Shown here: positions 8,595-17,116 of the stretch, one piece after another | Position numbering within the stretch: position 1 is the first letter of the stretch | Layout: each line of letters begins with the position of its first letter | Origin: Gammaproteobacteria bacterium | GTDB lineage: Bacteria; Pseudomonadota; Gammaproteobacteria; Arenicellales; UBA868 | Length of the DNA stretch: 56,542 nucleotides | Assembly: GCA_022451485.1 (NCBI GenBank) | Contig: JAKUQS010000017.1 | Span: 1-56,542 of the forward strand | Direction: 5' to 3' | Made by a program: the position numbers and the translations under genes | Notes under the pieces: model-generated | Database searches by the model: none | What the model was told of the DNA's origin: nothing | Seen by the model: the letters and a program-made list of their open reading frames with translations, nothing else

Positions 8595-9725
8595 TTAAGG
8601 GATTTTCCCCACTGGTAGCCGAATGCCGGCAACTTCGAGGCGTGGCAGTACTGCCTCCAGAAAAAACGGTAACTCGTCCAAATAGTTCACAAATGCAATA
8701 GTCATTCCGTCTAACCCTAACTCATGCATGTGGATTATCTCTCGAGCTACATCGTCTGGGGCTCCAACTAAAGGATAGGCCCCAGGATACGAGCCTGTGT
8801 AAACCTGTCCTGGTAATCGATTAGTGGGGGAAACGCTACCACCCCTATCAGCGTTAGCCATCTTTACCCCTTTCTTAGCCTCATAATAGGACAGCGCATC
8901 ACGATCCGCGCACTCCTCAGCAAAAAAATAGAAGTACTCTTCTGCCTCCTTTCGCGTTTCGCGGCACACTACGTGACTCATCGTATAAACACCGATATCT
9001 CTTTCAAATTTACCGGCATAGGATTTCATATCGCCAATTAAGCTCGGCGCATTCTTAAGGGCGGCTACAGCGGTAAAAAGAAAATCTGAGGTGACAGCAG
9101 CGAATTCTTGACTCTGTGGGGATACACCAGCTGACATCGTGATCGGACGCGGGCGCTGAATCGGCAAGGGGTTGGTATGCATGTGTTGACCGCTATAGAA
9201 GTCTCCATTCCAACTGAACTCGGGACCCCCGTCATAGAGTTTCATCAACAACCGATACCATTCCAGTCCCTGTTCGTATCGTCGATCTGGATCCACCGCA
9301 ACACCAAATAAATCGAACTCGTCCTGATTCCAACCACACACCATATTTAGCCCCACTCGTCCACGCGAAATATGATCTATCGTCGCCAATGACTTGGCTG
9401 CATAGGTCGGATGCACCAAGGGCACATGGACCGTCACAAAGATTGTCATCTTTGTAGTTAATGCAGCCAATGCAGCGCCATGAGTAAATGTTTCGTAAGA
9501 CCGCCCAAGAATATCTGACTCGCCGCCGTAGCCCTTCCACTTAGCCACAGGCAAAATAAACTCCAACCCACCATCCTCTGCAAGACACGTCAATTCGACA
9601 ATTTCGTCCCATTCTGCCGCCCACTGCTCAGGAACAGTCGTAACAGCAAGACCACCGCTACAATTGGCACTGAAGAGACCGATTTTGAACGGTTGTTCAC
9701 CAAACATTGGATTGCTTACCGACAT
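8595..9725 (-). CDS. LLM class flavin-dependent monooxygenase, RutA/SsuD-like
   Basis: A 376-residue luciferase-like (bacterial TIM-barrel) flavin monooxygenase. Typical blocks are the N-terminal KIGLFSANCSGG, TIDHISRGRVGLNMVCGWNQDEFDLFG around residues 120-145, DRRYEQGLEW, and PRPITMSAGVSPQSQEFA. The length and the VCGWNQ region resemble pyrimidine oxygenase RutA and alkanesulfonate monooxygenase SsuD, which need FMNH2 from a partner reductase. It starts at an ATG with AGGAAAG upstream and follows the MBL-fold gene by about 130 bp on the same strand. With an isochorismatase remnant beside it, ring opening or N-oxidation of a heterocycle is a reasonable guess. Sulfonate or nitrilotriacetate-type oxidation is the alternative. 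Confidence 0.9.
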   Translation of the reverse strand: MSVSNPMFGEQPFKIGLFSANCSGGLAVTTVPEQWAAEWDEIVELTCLAEDGGLEFILPVAKWKGYGGESDILGRSYETFTHGAALAALTTKMTIFVTVHVPLVHPTYAAKSLATIDHISRGRVGLNMVCGWNQDEFDLFGVAVDPDRRYEQGLEWYRLLMKLYDGGPEFSWNGDFYSGQHMHTNPLPIQRPRPITMSAGVSPQSQEFAAVTSDFLFTAVAALKNAPSLIGDMKSYAGKFERDIGVYTMSHVVCRETRKEAEEYFYFFAEECADRDALSYYEAKKGVKMANADRGGSVSPTNRLPGQVYTGSYPGAYPLVGAPDDVAREIIHMHELGLDGMTIAFVNYLDELPFFLEAVLPRLEVAGIRLPVGKIP

Positions 9726-9854
9726 ATTCCGACTTTCCTATAGCTCTGAGTTACCTATTACTCGTAACACAATTATTCTTTTTGTTCACCCAATACTTAC
9801 TAAGGTTGTCGGACGTCAAAACGGTAATAATCCGGAAAAGCGCACCACCATGTG

Positions 9855-10727
9855 TCAGTACTTTTCACCCCAACGGAAGTCAAAGTCACTACCGTACTTC
9901 GTAATCTTTGCGCCGTGGGGTGAACAAAAATGGGCAGGTAAAAGCAGAGCACCAGATTCCACGCAAAGGTTGAGAAGTTCGATACGGGATCTGCCTGCCG
10001 CTTGCGGATCCCAACAAGCCACACTGGCCCACTCCGGGTGCCAGATCTGTATCGGGTGATGAACAACGTCACCCGATAATATTGCCCGCAGACCATTTCT
10101 CTCTATCCGTATGACAAAATGTCCTGGGGTGTGCCCTGGCATCTCCTGAACGATAACACCAGGCGCCAGCGTATAACCCGAACCTATAAACTCCGCTTGA
10201 CCCGCCGCGACAATAGGCAAGACGCTATCATCAAATGAACCTCGATTCGCCGGACTCATACGATTCTGAGATAAGTAATACTCGTACTCCTTACCAGAGA
10301 ATAAATATCGGGCATTCGGAAATGTCGGAATCCAACGGTTATCCTCTAGGCGGGTATTCCAACCAACATGATCGACGTGCAAGTGTGTGCACATCACAAT
10401 ATCGATATCCTCCACTGAACATCCAGTTTCGGTTAGTCCATCAAGATAAGAAAATTCTGCTTGATTCCACTGGGTGATAGATGGACGTTTTTTTTGATTT
10501 CCAACGCAAGTATCGATCAGAATATTCAAATCACCGGCTCTCAATAACCAGCTATGGATAGATAGCCTGAGGCGATTGTCACTGGTTAAGAAGTCTGGCT
10601 GAAGCCGCTCGCGGCGATGCACAATTGCGTTCGCATCAAACTGGGGGAAAAATTCACTGGCCAGGAAAAACTCCGCGACCGACTCGCAAATAATATCTAC
10701 TTCAAGTTCGCCCCAAGAATATCTCAT
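9855..10727 (-). CDS. MBL-fold metallo-hydrolase
   Basis: A 290-residue metallo-beta-lactamase-fold hydrolase. The zinc motif H-x-H-x-D-H is THLHVDHVGWN (His115, His117, Asp119, His120). The remaining ligands are His199 in MPGHTPGH, Asp220 in SGDVVHHP and His266 in PAHF. The architecture matches N-acyl-homoserine-lactonase and methyl-parathion-hydrolase-like members. No signal peptide is seen, so it is probably cytoplasmic. It precedes the flavin monooxygenase on the same strand and may hydrolyse the lactone, ester or lactam formed in that pathway. Quorum quenching is possible but nothing nearby supports it. Confidence 0.9.
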   Translation of the reverse strand: MRYSWGELEVDIICESVAEFFLASEFFPQFDANAIVHRRERLQPDFLTSDNRLRLSIHSWLLRAGDLNILIDTCVGNQKKRPSITQWNQAEFSYLDGLTETGCSVEDIDIVMCTHLHVDHVGWNTRLEDNRWIPTFPNARYLFSGKEYEYYLSQNRMSPANRGSFDDSVLPIVAAGQAEFIGSGYTLAPGVIVQEMPGHTPGHFVIRIERNGLRAILSGDVVHHPIQIWHPEWASVACWDPQAAGRSRIELLNLCVESGALLLPAHFCSPHGAKITKYGSDFDFRWGEKY

Positions 10728-10754
10728 TTCTTTAAATAGCGATAAAGCTGAACA

Positions 10755-10784
10755 GTGTCGCTTAGCCTAACTCTTTCGCGACAC
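10755..10784. repeat. inverted repeat upstream of MBL-fold gene
   Basis: GTGTCGC (10755-10761) and GCGACAC (10778-10784) form a perfect 7-bp inverted repeat separated by 16 bases, 28-57 bp upstream of the start of the gene at 10727. The position suits an operator controlling the MBL-monooxygenase pair. It could also be chance. The rest of the 255-bp gap shows nothing I can name. Confidence 0.35.
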
Positions 10785-10982
10785 ACTAAAAAATTGCTCT
10801 ATTTAGAATGAAAGCAAGCTTAACCTAATCGGGACAAATTAATACTGAATTACAAAGCAGCGAGATCTGTCTAAAACACAGTTACATATAGGCTCGCCGA
10901 TTCTCGATTCGAAACTATTACCGCACAGCACACCGACTACAAGTCTTATGCATCCGTCGTAGGGATGCTCCACTCACGGAGC

Positions 10983-12668
10983 CTAACGGTCGAATGAATC
11001 CAATACATCGCCGGGGCCGATTGCATGTTCTACGTAGTCTTTCCCATCAAATACCTCAACACCGTTTACAAATACGCCATGCACCCCAAGTGACCTTCGA
11101 ATCGTGCGTGTACCACCTCCAGGAAGGTCAGAGACACGTTCCGGTGCCGTTACCCCAACTTCATCTGGGTCGAATATCAACAAATCGGCATGGGCTCCTT
11201 TGCGGATTCGACCTCGATTTCTTAACCCATAAAGATCGGCCGGATGACTCGTTAATCTGCGAACCCCCTCCGCAAGCGAAAAATCTCCACGATCACGCAC
11301 CCACTTGGATAAAAAGTGCAATCCAAATCCCGCGTCACACATGAACACAAGATGAGCACCTGCATCGGATAAAGTCAGAACACCACCGTCATGCCTCAGA
11401 AGTTGGAGAACCCCCTCGTCACCGACATTGAGAAATTCGCCAATGAATCGAGTTTCCAAGTCCTCTTCTATACTAAGATCGAAAATAAAATCTACAGGAT
11501 CTACGCTCCGCTCTTTCGAAAGTTCCCCAATTGTTTTACCAGACAAGCCGCGGTTTTCCGGTCGGGCGGGTACCGCTACGGTGACGCGATCCCAGTTACC
11601 CAGAAAAATCATCCCAGGCCGTGGGTTCGACAAACTTCTCCTGAATCGTTCCCGAAAATCACTATCTTGGAATACCTTTTTCAGCCGTTTAGCGTCATAT
11701 GACTTGACCTCAGAAAAACCATCATGGCTAAAAAAAGGATAAGCATTATCCAGCGTAAAATCAAAAGACACGGGCTGACAAGCAACCTGCGTGTACAGCG
11801 GGTTACCTCGATTACGAGCCTTAACGCAAGCATCATAAACGCTCAATGCACGCTTCGGATCCTGTTCGTTATACATGGCGGCCGGGGACTGCTGAAAAAT
11901 GGCACAGCCATGCTCTTGTGAAACGGCTTCTAATTTATCAAGAGGTGTTGCGCCAGCAGCAATTTGCACCACGCCTCCTCCGTTTTCCATCATCACACCT
12001 ACCAGCTCACTGAATTCGTCTATGCCAGTGATGGTGGATGGCATGGGAACACCACCATAGCCACAATGATTCAATGAATAAGATCCGGACACACCCACGG
12101 CACCCGCATCTATAGCCTCAGCGACGAGATTTTTCATTTCTGCCAATTCGGCGGTCGTTGGTACGTCTCGCACCGATGCACCGTCCCCCATCACCGCTGT
12201 CCGAATGACTGAGTGCCCTGCAAATACCGCGACATTCGGATAAGGACCGATCTTGCGCAGCGCCTCTAGGTATTCCGGAAAAGACTGAAAACGCCAATCA
12301 ACACCGCACCGTAATGCCTCGAGATCCATTCCCTCAACCACTGATAAGTTACGGAGAATTAAATCTTGCACAGCTGGACGGTTCGGAGCGATACCAAAGC
12401 CACAATTACCCATAACTACAGTCGTTACGCCGAGCGCAGGTGACGGTGACAACACCTTGTCCCAAGTAACCTGCGCATCGTAGTGAGTGTGCAGGTCTAC
12501 AATTCCGGGCGCCAAAGTCAAACCATCTGCATCAACAACCTTTTCTGCGGCACGGCCTGTGTTGCCTAACTCGACTATCCGGCCCTGATGAATACCAACA
12601 TCGGACACGAATGGTTCATTTCCGCTACCGTCGACGACGGCAGCGTTGCGAATCAATAGATCAAGCAT
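10983..12668 (-). CDS. N-acyl-D-amino-acid deacylase family amidohydrolase
   Basis: A 561-residue amidohydrolase of the D-aminoacylase branch. It has the N-terminal composite beta domain (LLIRNAAVVDGSG), the metal motif DLHTHYDAQ (about 58-66), and TTVVMGNCGFG, which holds the bridging Cys typical of D-aminoacylases. The later GAHLVFMCDAGFG segment probably carries the catalytic Asp, and the C-terminal sequence closes the beta domain. The enzymes use zinc to hydrolyse N-acyl-D-amino acids or related amides. GAGGAGGG lies 3 nt before the ATG. It is divergent from the E1 alpha gene. It could act on an acylated product of the preceding pathway; hydantoinase-like substrates are also possible. Confidence 0.9.
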   Translation of the reverse strand: MLDLLIRNAAVVDGSGNEPFVSDVGIHQGRIVELGNTGRAAEKVVDADGLTLAPGIVDLHTHYDAQVTWDKVLSPSPALGVTTVVMGNCGFGIAPNRPAVQDLILRNLSVVEGMDLEALRCGVDWRFQSFPEYLEALRKIGPYPNVAVFAGHSVIRTAVMGDGASVRDVPTTAELAEMKNLVAEAIDAGAVGVSGSYSLNHCGYGGVPMPSTITGIDEFSELVGVMMENGGGVVQIAAGATPLDKLEAVSQEHGCAIFQQSPAAMYNEQDPKRALSVYDACVKARNRGNPLYTQVACQPVSFDFTLDNAYPFFSHDGFSEVKSYDAKRLKKVFQDSDFRERFRRSLSNPRPGMIFLGNWDRVTVAVPARPENRGLSGKTIGELSKERSVDPVDFIFDLSIEEDLETRFIGEFLNVGDEGVLQLLRHDGGVLTLSDAGAHLVFMCDAGFGLHFLSKWVRDRGDFSLAEGVRRLTSHPADLYGLRNRGRIRKGAHADLLIFDPDEVGVTAPERVSDLPGGGTRTIRRSLGVHGVFVNGVEVFDGKDYVEHAIGPGDVLDSFDR

Positions 12669-12856
12669 GAGCCCTCCTCAAAGCATCGACCGAACCATTG
12701 CCCGATGTCATGTATAAAGACTACGGGGCACAACCAGTGAAGCCATCTGCACCTTACCAAACAATTGGCTGCAACTAAAACCACGTGCTCCTTGCCGATA
12801 AGACCAAAACCGCGCATTATATTTAGTGCGAGACAGAACACGATGGGAGGCCCACT

Positions 12857-13825
12857 ATGCCTATAAGCCCCGCCGAACAACGCCAAATGCTTCGAACGAT
12901 GCAGCTTATTCGACGTTTTGAGGAACGTGCGTCACGTGATTATCTCGATGACAAAATCTATGGCGTCGTTCACTGCTATATCGGTGAGGAAGCGGTTGCA
13001 GTTGGTGTGTGTTCTGCGCTTCGAGAAGATGATCAAATCATTAGCACACATCGGGGACACGGCCACTGCATTGCAAAAGGGGCTGATATTAATCGAATGA
13101 TGGCCGAACTTTATGGCCGTGAAACCGGATATTGCAAAGGGAAAGGCGGTTCAATGCATATTGCCGATTTCGATATTGGAATGCTTGGGGCCAACGGAAT
13201 TGTAGCGGGAGGCATACCGATCATTACGGGAGCCGCATTTGCGGCACAATTGAGAGGCGCCGGTAGTGTCGCCGTCTGTTTCTTTGGTGATGGCGCATCT
13301 AATGCAGGCTCCTTCCACGAGTCAATCAATATAGCTGCAAGCTGGAACTTGCCCATCATTTATGTCTGTGAGAATAATCTCTGGGCCGTCAACACCCCAT
13401 CCAAGGCAAGCATGCCCATCGACGATATAGCGACACGCGCGACCGCCTATGGCATACCAGGTATCGTTGTCGACGGAAACGACGTCTTAGCAGTAAGAGA
13501 AGTAGCTACCGAGGCTGTCGATCGGGCCCGAAATGGTGAGGGTCCCTCGCTGATTGAATGTAAAACTTATCGCCACCGACGCCACACTGAAAGAGCCACC
13601 CAACCTGACGCCAGGCCGCATAACGAAGTGTCTGAATGGATGGAGAAAGATCCGATCGACCGTTTAAAAATGGCTCTCAATACCCAGCAAGGTCAGTTGA
13701 CAGATAGCGAATGGGAAGCGATGGATCAGGAAATAATCAAGTTAGTTGACACCGCGGTCACCTTTGCCGCTACCAGCCCTTTTCCCCCTGTGGAGGCTGC
13801 TGGTGAAGACGTTTTTGCGGAATAA
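12857..13825 (+). CDS. thiamine-diphosphate-dependent dehydrogenase E1, alpha subunit
   Basis: A 322-residue E1 alpha chain of the pyruvate/acetoin dehydrogenase type. The thiamine diphosphate motif runs from GDGASN (144-149) to ENN (172-174). The family block RGHGHCIAKGADINRMMAEL is at 66-85, and GKGGSMHIAD follows at 96-104. GGGAGG lies about 7 nt before the ATG. The beta subunit follows after a few bases, so the pair is co-translated. No lipoyl E2 or dihydrolipoyl dehydrogenase lies nearby, so the complex must borrow them, or the pair decarboxylates without lipoyl transfer. Acetoin, pyruvate and branched-chain 2-oxoacids are the candidate substrates. Confidence 0.92.
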   Translation: MPISPAEQRQMLRTMQLIRRFEERASRDYLDDKIYGVVHCYIGEEAVAVGVCSALREDDQIISTHRGHGHCIAKGADINRMMAELYGRETGYCKGKGGSMHIADFDIGMLGANGIVAGGIPIITGAAFAAQLRGAGSVAVCFFGDGASNAGSFHESINIAASWNLPIIYVCENNLWAVNTPSKASMPIDDIATRATAYGIPGIVVDGNDVLAVREVATEAVDRARNGEGPSLIECKTYRHRRHTERATQPDARPHNEVSEWMEKDPIDRLKMALNTQQGQLTDSEWEAMDQEIIKLVDTAVTFAATSPFPPVEAAGEDVFAE

Positions 13826-13831
13826 ACTTTG

Positions 13832-14791
13832 ATGAGAACTATTACCTACGAAACTGCGATCTTCGAAGCCATCGCGGAGGAGATGCGCAACGATGACCGT
13901 ATCTTTCATCTATCAACTGATGCGCCAGAGCCACTTGTCACGGAGTTCGGCGACAATCGGGTTCGTTCAACACCAATCGCAGAAAGTGCGTTAACCGGAA
14001 TGGCTGTTGGTGCAGCCGGCTCAGGATATCGGCCTATCATTGATTGGAGATCAATAACCTTTGCTTTTGTTGCAATGGATCAAGTCGTTAACCAGGTCTC
14101 TAAAATTCATTATATGTATGGTGGTCAAAGAAGTTTTCCTATCGTCTTTAGAACCAAAGTTGGTGGCGGCACGCGGCGCGCTGCCCAACACTCCCAAAGT
14201 CCTTACTCCATGTTCATGAACCTTGCAGGGTTAAAACTGTTGTTACCGTCGACGCCCTACGATGTGAAGGGCCTGCTGAAAACGGCGATCAGGGACAACA
14301 ATCCCGTCATCGTTTTCGAATCCGAACGCTTAGCAAATTATCGTGGGCAGGTCCCGAGCGGGGACTACTGCATTGCAATGGGTAAAGCCGACATTAAACG
14401 AACTGGCACTGATGTAACAATCGTTGCCTTAGCATGGTTGGTTCATGAAGCACTCGATGCCGCTACTGAACTTGCGGAGTTGGGCATCTCAGTGGAAGTT
14501 ATTGACCCACGCTGTCTTGCTCCTATGGACGAGACAACCCTGCGCCAGTCAGTTAAGAAGACGGGGCGATTAGTGGTCGCGGATGAGGCTCCCCCAACTG
14601 CGAGCGCGGCCGCAGAAATCATTTCTATTGTGATGGAAGACGGCCCAACCTTTCACAGCCTCAAGTGCCCTGTCCGGCGGATTTGCGCTCTGCCAGTTCC
14701 GGTCCCTTACTCGCCCGACCTAGAAGACCACGTGTTTCCGGACAAAACTCAAATCGTTAACGCCGTGATAGAAATAATGCAAAACAGTTAA
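13832..14791 (+). CDS. thiamine-diphosphate-dependent dehydrogenase E1, beta subunit
   Basis: A 319-residue E1 beta chain: the transketolase pyrimidine-binding domain with AESALTGMAVGAAGSGYRPI (about 50-70), then the C-terminal transketolase domain with ISVEVIDPRCLAPMDE. It forms the alpha2-beta2 heterotetramer with the preceding gene. The ATG at 13832 follows the alpha stop by 6 bases; a TTG at 13829 is in frame just before it. Length is normal for the family. The gene converges on S-formylglutathione hydrolase. The missing E2/E3 genes are the notable feature. Confidence 0.92.
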   Translation: MRTITYETAIFEAIAEEMRNDDRIFHLSTDAPEPLVTEFGDNRVRSTPIAESALTGMAVGAAGSGYRPIIDWRSITFAFVAMDQVVNQVSKIHYMYGGQRSFPIVFRTKVGGGTRRAAQHSQSPYSMFMNLAGLKLLLPSTPYDVKGLLKTAIRDNNPVIVFESERLANYRGQVPSGDYCIAMGKADIKRTGTDVTIVALAWLVHEALDAATELAELGISVEVIDPRCLAPMDETTLRQSVKKTGRLVVADEAPPTASAAAEIISIVMEDGPTFHSLKCPVRRICALPVPVPYSPDLEDHVFPDKTQIVNAVIEIMQNS

Positions 14792-14832
14792 TCGAAATGA
14801 ATGCGCTAGCCTGCACGTGATTACCTGACGAA

Positions 14833-15669
14833 TCAACGTTGGAGCTGTTTCGAGTGATGCTCCACGTGGTCACCCATAAAGGTTGCGATAAAATAATAGC
14901 TGTGATCGTAACCTGGCTGCATACGCAACACTAACGATTTCCCGGCGTGTGTAAATGCCTCTTGCAATAATTCGGGTCGTAATTCTCGAACAAGAAAGTT
15001 ATCAGCCTGCCCCTGATCAACCAAGACAGACCCTTCAAAATGGCTTAACCCAACCAACTCGCACGCATCCCACTTGGCCCACTCGGTCTTGTCGGCTCCC
15101 AGATAACCTGTGAATGCTTTCGTGCCCCAGGGACATCGCGAGGGTGCAGCGATCGGGGCAAAAGCCGAACAACTTTTGAACACGTCTGGGCGTTTTAGCG
15201 CACAAATCAATGCACCGTGCCCACCCATCGAATGACCCGTCACACCAATTCGAGCCCCATCAACCCCTAGTTCCCCGGCGACTAGCGCTGGGAGTTCCTC
15301 AGTCACATAATCAAACATATTATAATTTTCGTTCCACGGCGCTTCAGTGGCGTTGACATAAAATCCAGCGCCTGTGCCAAAGTCCCAATCATCATCTTCT
15401 CCTGGAAGTTGTAACCCACGAGGCGACGTATCGGGCATCACCAGTATTAACCCATGCTCGGCCGCAAAACGCTGTGCGCCCGCCTTATCCGCCACGTTAG
15501 CCCAAGTACAGGTCAAGCCCGAAAGATAAAACAATGCCGGCAAGGGCTCCGCACCAGCAATCCCGGGGACGAATACAGCAAACTCCATCTCACAGTGCGT
15601 CGTCATTGATGCGTGTCGAAATACCCGTTGAATTCCGCCCCATGTCTTTACCTCTTCTGTGCATTCCAT
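14833..15669 (-). CDS. fghA: S-formylglutathione hydrolase
   Basis: A 278-residue esterase D/S-formylglutathione hydrolase, which releases formate and glutathione in formaldehyde detoxification. The nucleophile elbow GHSMGGHGA holds Ser147. The acid lies in DQGQADNF and the His in GYDHSYYF near the C-terminus. The N-terminal LSGLTCT loop and PWNENYNMFDYV are diagnostic. Length matches the family. The usual partner, glutathione-dependent formaldehyde dehydrogenase, is not in the window. Its place beside catabolic genes may mean a pathway here releases formaldehyde, or that it acts as a general thioesterase. Confidence 0.95.
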   Translation of the reverse strand: MECTEEVKTWGGIQRVFRHASMTTHCEMEFAVFVPGIAGAEPLPALFYLSGLTCTWANVADKAGAQRFAAEHGLILVMPDTSPRGLQLPGEDDDWDFGTGAGFYVNATEAPWNENYNMFDYVTEELPALVAGELGVDGARIGVTGHSMGGHGALICALKRPDVFKSCSAFAPIAAPSRCPWGTKAFTGYLGADKTEWAKWDACELVGLSHFEGSVLVDQGQADNFLVRELRPELLQEAFTHAGKSLVLRMQPGYDHSYYFIATFMGDHVEHHSKQLQR

Positions 15670-15787
15670 GATTGCTTCCTTTGCAGCCGCTTCCCATCAC
15701 ATTGATAATCACCGAATTATAAGCATCGAACTCAGGAAAAGCGGCTTAGGTCCGTTTGCGTTGATCAATGGTTACAATTACTTTGCT

Positions 15788-17002
15788 ATGACCAAGCCAA
15801 CATTCCAACCTCTAGCAGGAGTTCGCGTTCTAGATATCACCCAGGTTCTCGCAGGGCCATACACTTCCTATCAGCTGGGTTTGAGGGGGGCTGAGGTGAT
15901 TAAGATTGAGCGGCCCGGGACTGGCGATTGGACACGCACCGGCGGTGCTGATGCTACTCTCGCTCAAGCCCAAATGGGGCTGCCTTATCTTGTACAGAAT
16001 GCAAACAAGAAATCAGTCACGCTAGATCTAAAAAAAGAACGCGGGCGCTCTGTCCTGCAACGAATGTTGCCTTCGTGTGATGTCTTTCTCGAAAATCTTC
16101 GCCCGGGAGCCATCTCAACGTTGGGATTTTCATTCGAGGAGGTACGTCAATTTCGTCCGGATATCGTTTATTGCTCCATATCCGCTTTTGGTCAGGATGG
16201 CCCGCTAAGCAACCGGCGGGCCTACGACCATGTCGTTCAAGGCATGTGTGGAATCATGTATGCCACAGGAACCGACGAGTCAGGTCCGACTAAAGTAGGT
16301 GCACCCTACATCGATTACGCCACTGGCCTTAATGGCGCCTTTGCGATTGTGGCTGCCCTCCATGAGGTTCGCCGAACGCGGGCCGCCATCCGCCTGGATG
16401 TTGCGATGTTAGATACTGCGCTGTTGTTAATGGCCTCCCATGTCACCGCTTATCTAACGGCAGGGGTTGAACCCGGGCCTGCTGGCAACGAAGCCTTTAG
16501 TGGCAGTGCGGCATCGGGCTGTTTCTCTACGCGAGATGGCCTTCTCATGTTGGCAGCAAACACAGACGTTCAGTGGCGCTCTCTATGTCGCGTGTTAAAC
16601 ATTGATAACTTATTAACCGACCCGCGTTGGACAACTAGCGAGGACCGATCCCAACATTCCGCCGAGCTCAGAGTAATCCTCGCCGACGCGTTGTCACAAA
16701 AAACGGCGAGCGAGTGGGAAGCGCAATTGAACGACGCCGGTGTGCCCGCCGGCAGCGTTATGCGCCTTGCTGAAATCCTTGATCAAGCGCAATGTAATAC
16801 TCGGGAAATTACCCAAGCCGTTACTCTATCGGAGATCGAATCAGTCACCCATTTGCCTACACTGGGTTTCAAAGTCAATGGGCATAGTGTCTTCCCTTCA
16901 CTTTCCCCACCAACTCTTGGGCATGATACCAACGCAGTTCTACTAAAGTTCGGTATTGATATATCTGAAATTGAGGCCCTTCGAGAAGAAAAGGTTATCT
17001 AA
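15788..17002 (+). CDS. CaiB/BaiF family CoA-transferase (second copy)
   Basis: A 404-residue class III CoA-transferase. LAGVRVLDITQVLAGPYTSY and AEVIKIERPGTGDW are the N-terminal hallmarks. The RAYDHVVQGMCGIMYATG block includes the likely catalytic Asp. The ATG at 15788 is chosen because the family fold begins about nine residues later; a longer frame starts at 15659 and would overlap the divergent esterase gene. There is no strong ribosome site. It precedes the enolase-superfamily gene by 114 bp on the same strand. Similarity to the CoA-transferase at 2516 is at family level, so the two probably serve different acids. Confidence 0.9.
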   Translation: MTKPTFQPLAGVRVLDITQVLAGPYTSYQLGLRGAEVIKIERPGTGDWTRTGGADATLAQAQMGLPYLVQNANKKSVTLDLKKERGRSVLQRMLPSCDVFLENLRPGAISTLGFSFEEVRQFRPDIVYCSISAFGQDGPLSNRRAYDHVVQGMCGIMYATGTDESGPTKVGAPYIDYATGLNGAFAIVAALHEVRRTRAAIRLDVAMLDTALLLMASHVTAYLTAGVEPGPAGNEAFSGSAASGCFSTRDGLLMLAANTDVQWRSLCRVLNIDNLLTDPRWTTSEDRSQHSAELRVILADALSQKTASEWEAQLNDAGVPAGSVMRLAEILDQAQCNTREITQAVTLSEIESVTHLPTLGFKVNGHSVFPSLSPPTLGHDTNAVLLKFGIDISEIEALREEKVI

Positions 17003-17116
17003 CAAACTCAAAGAAGCAACTTTTGCTTGAGCTGCCGCTACCTGCTTGCAAGACCACAACTCACAATACATGCTCTTGAAGATTGACACCCATTCCGACC
17101 ATCTCACTGAATAGCT

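Noticed and set aside
8221-10727. Complete uracil-degrading rut operon
   Set aside because: Only a RutA-like monooxygenase and a truncated isochorismatase-like frame are present; the other rut genes are absent.
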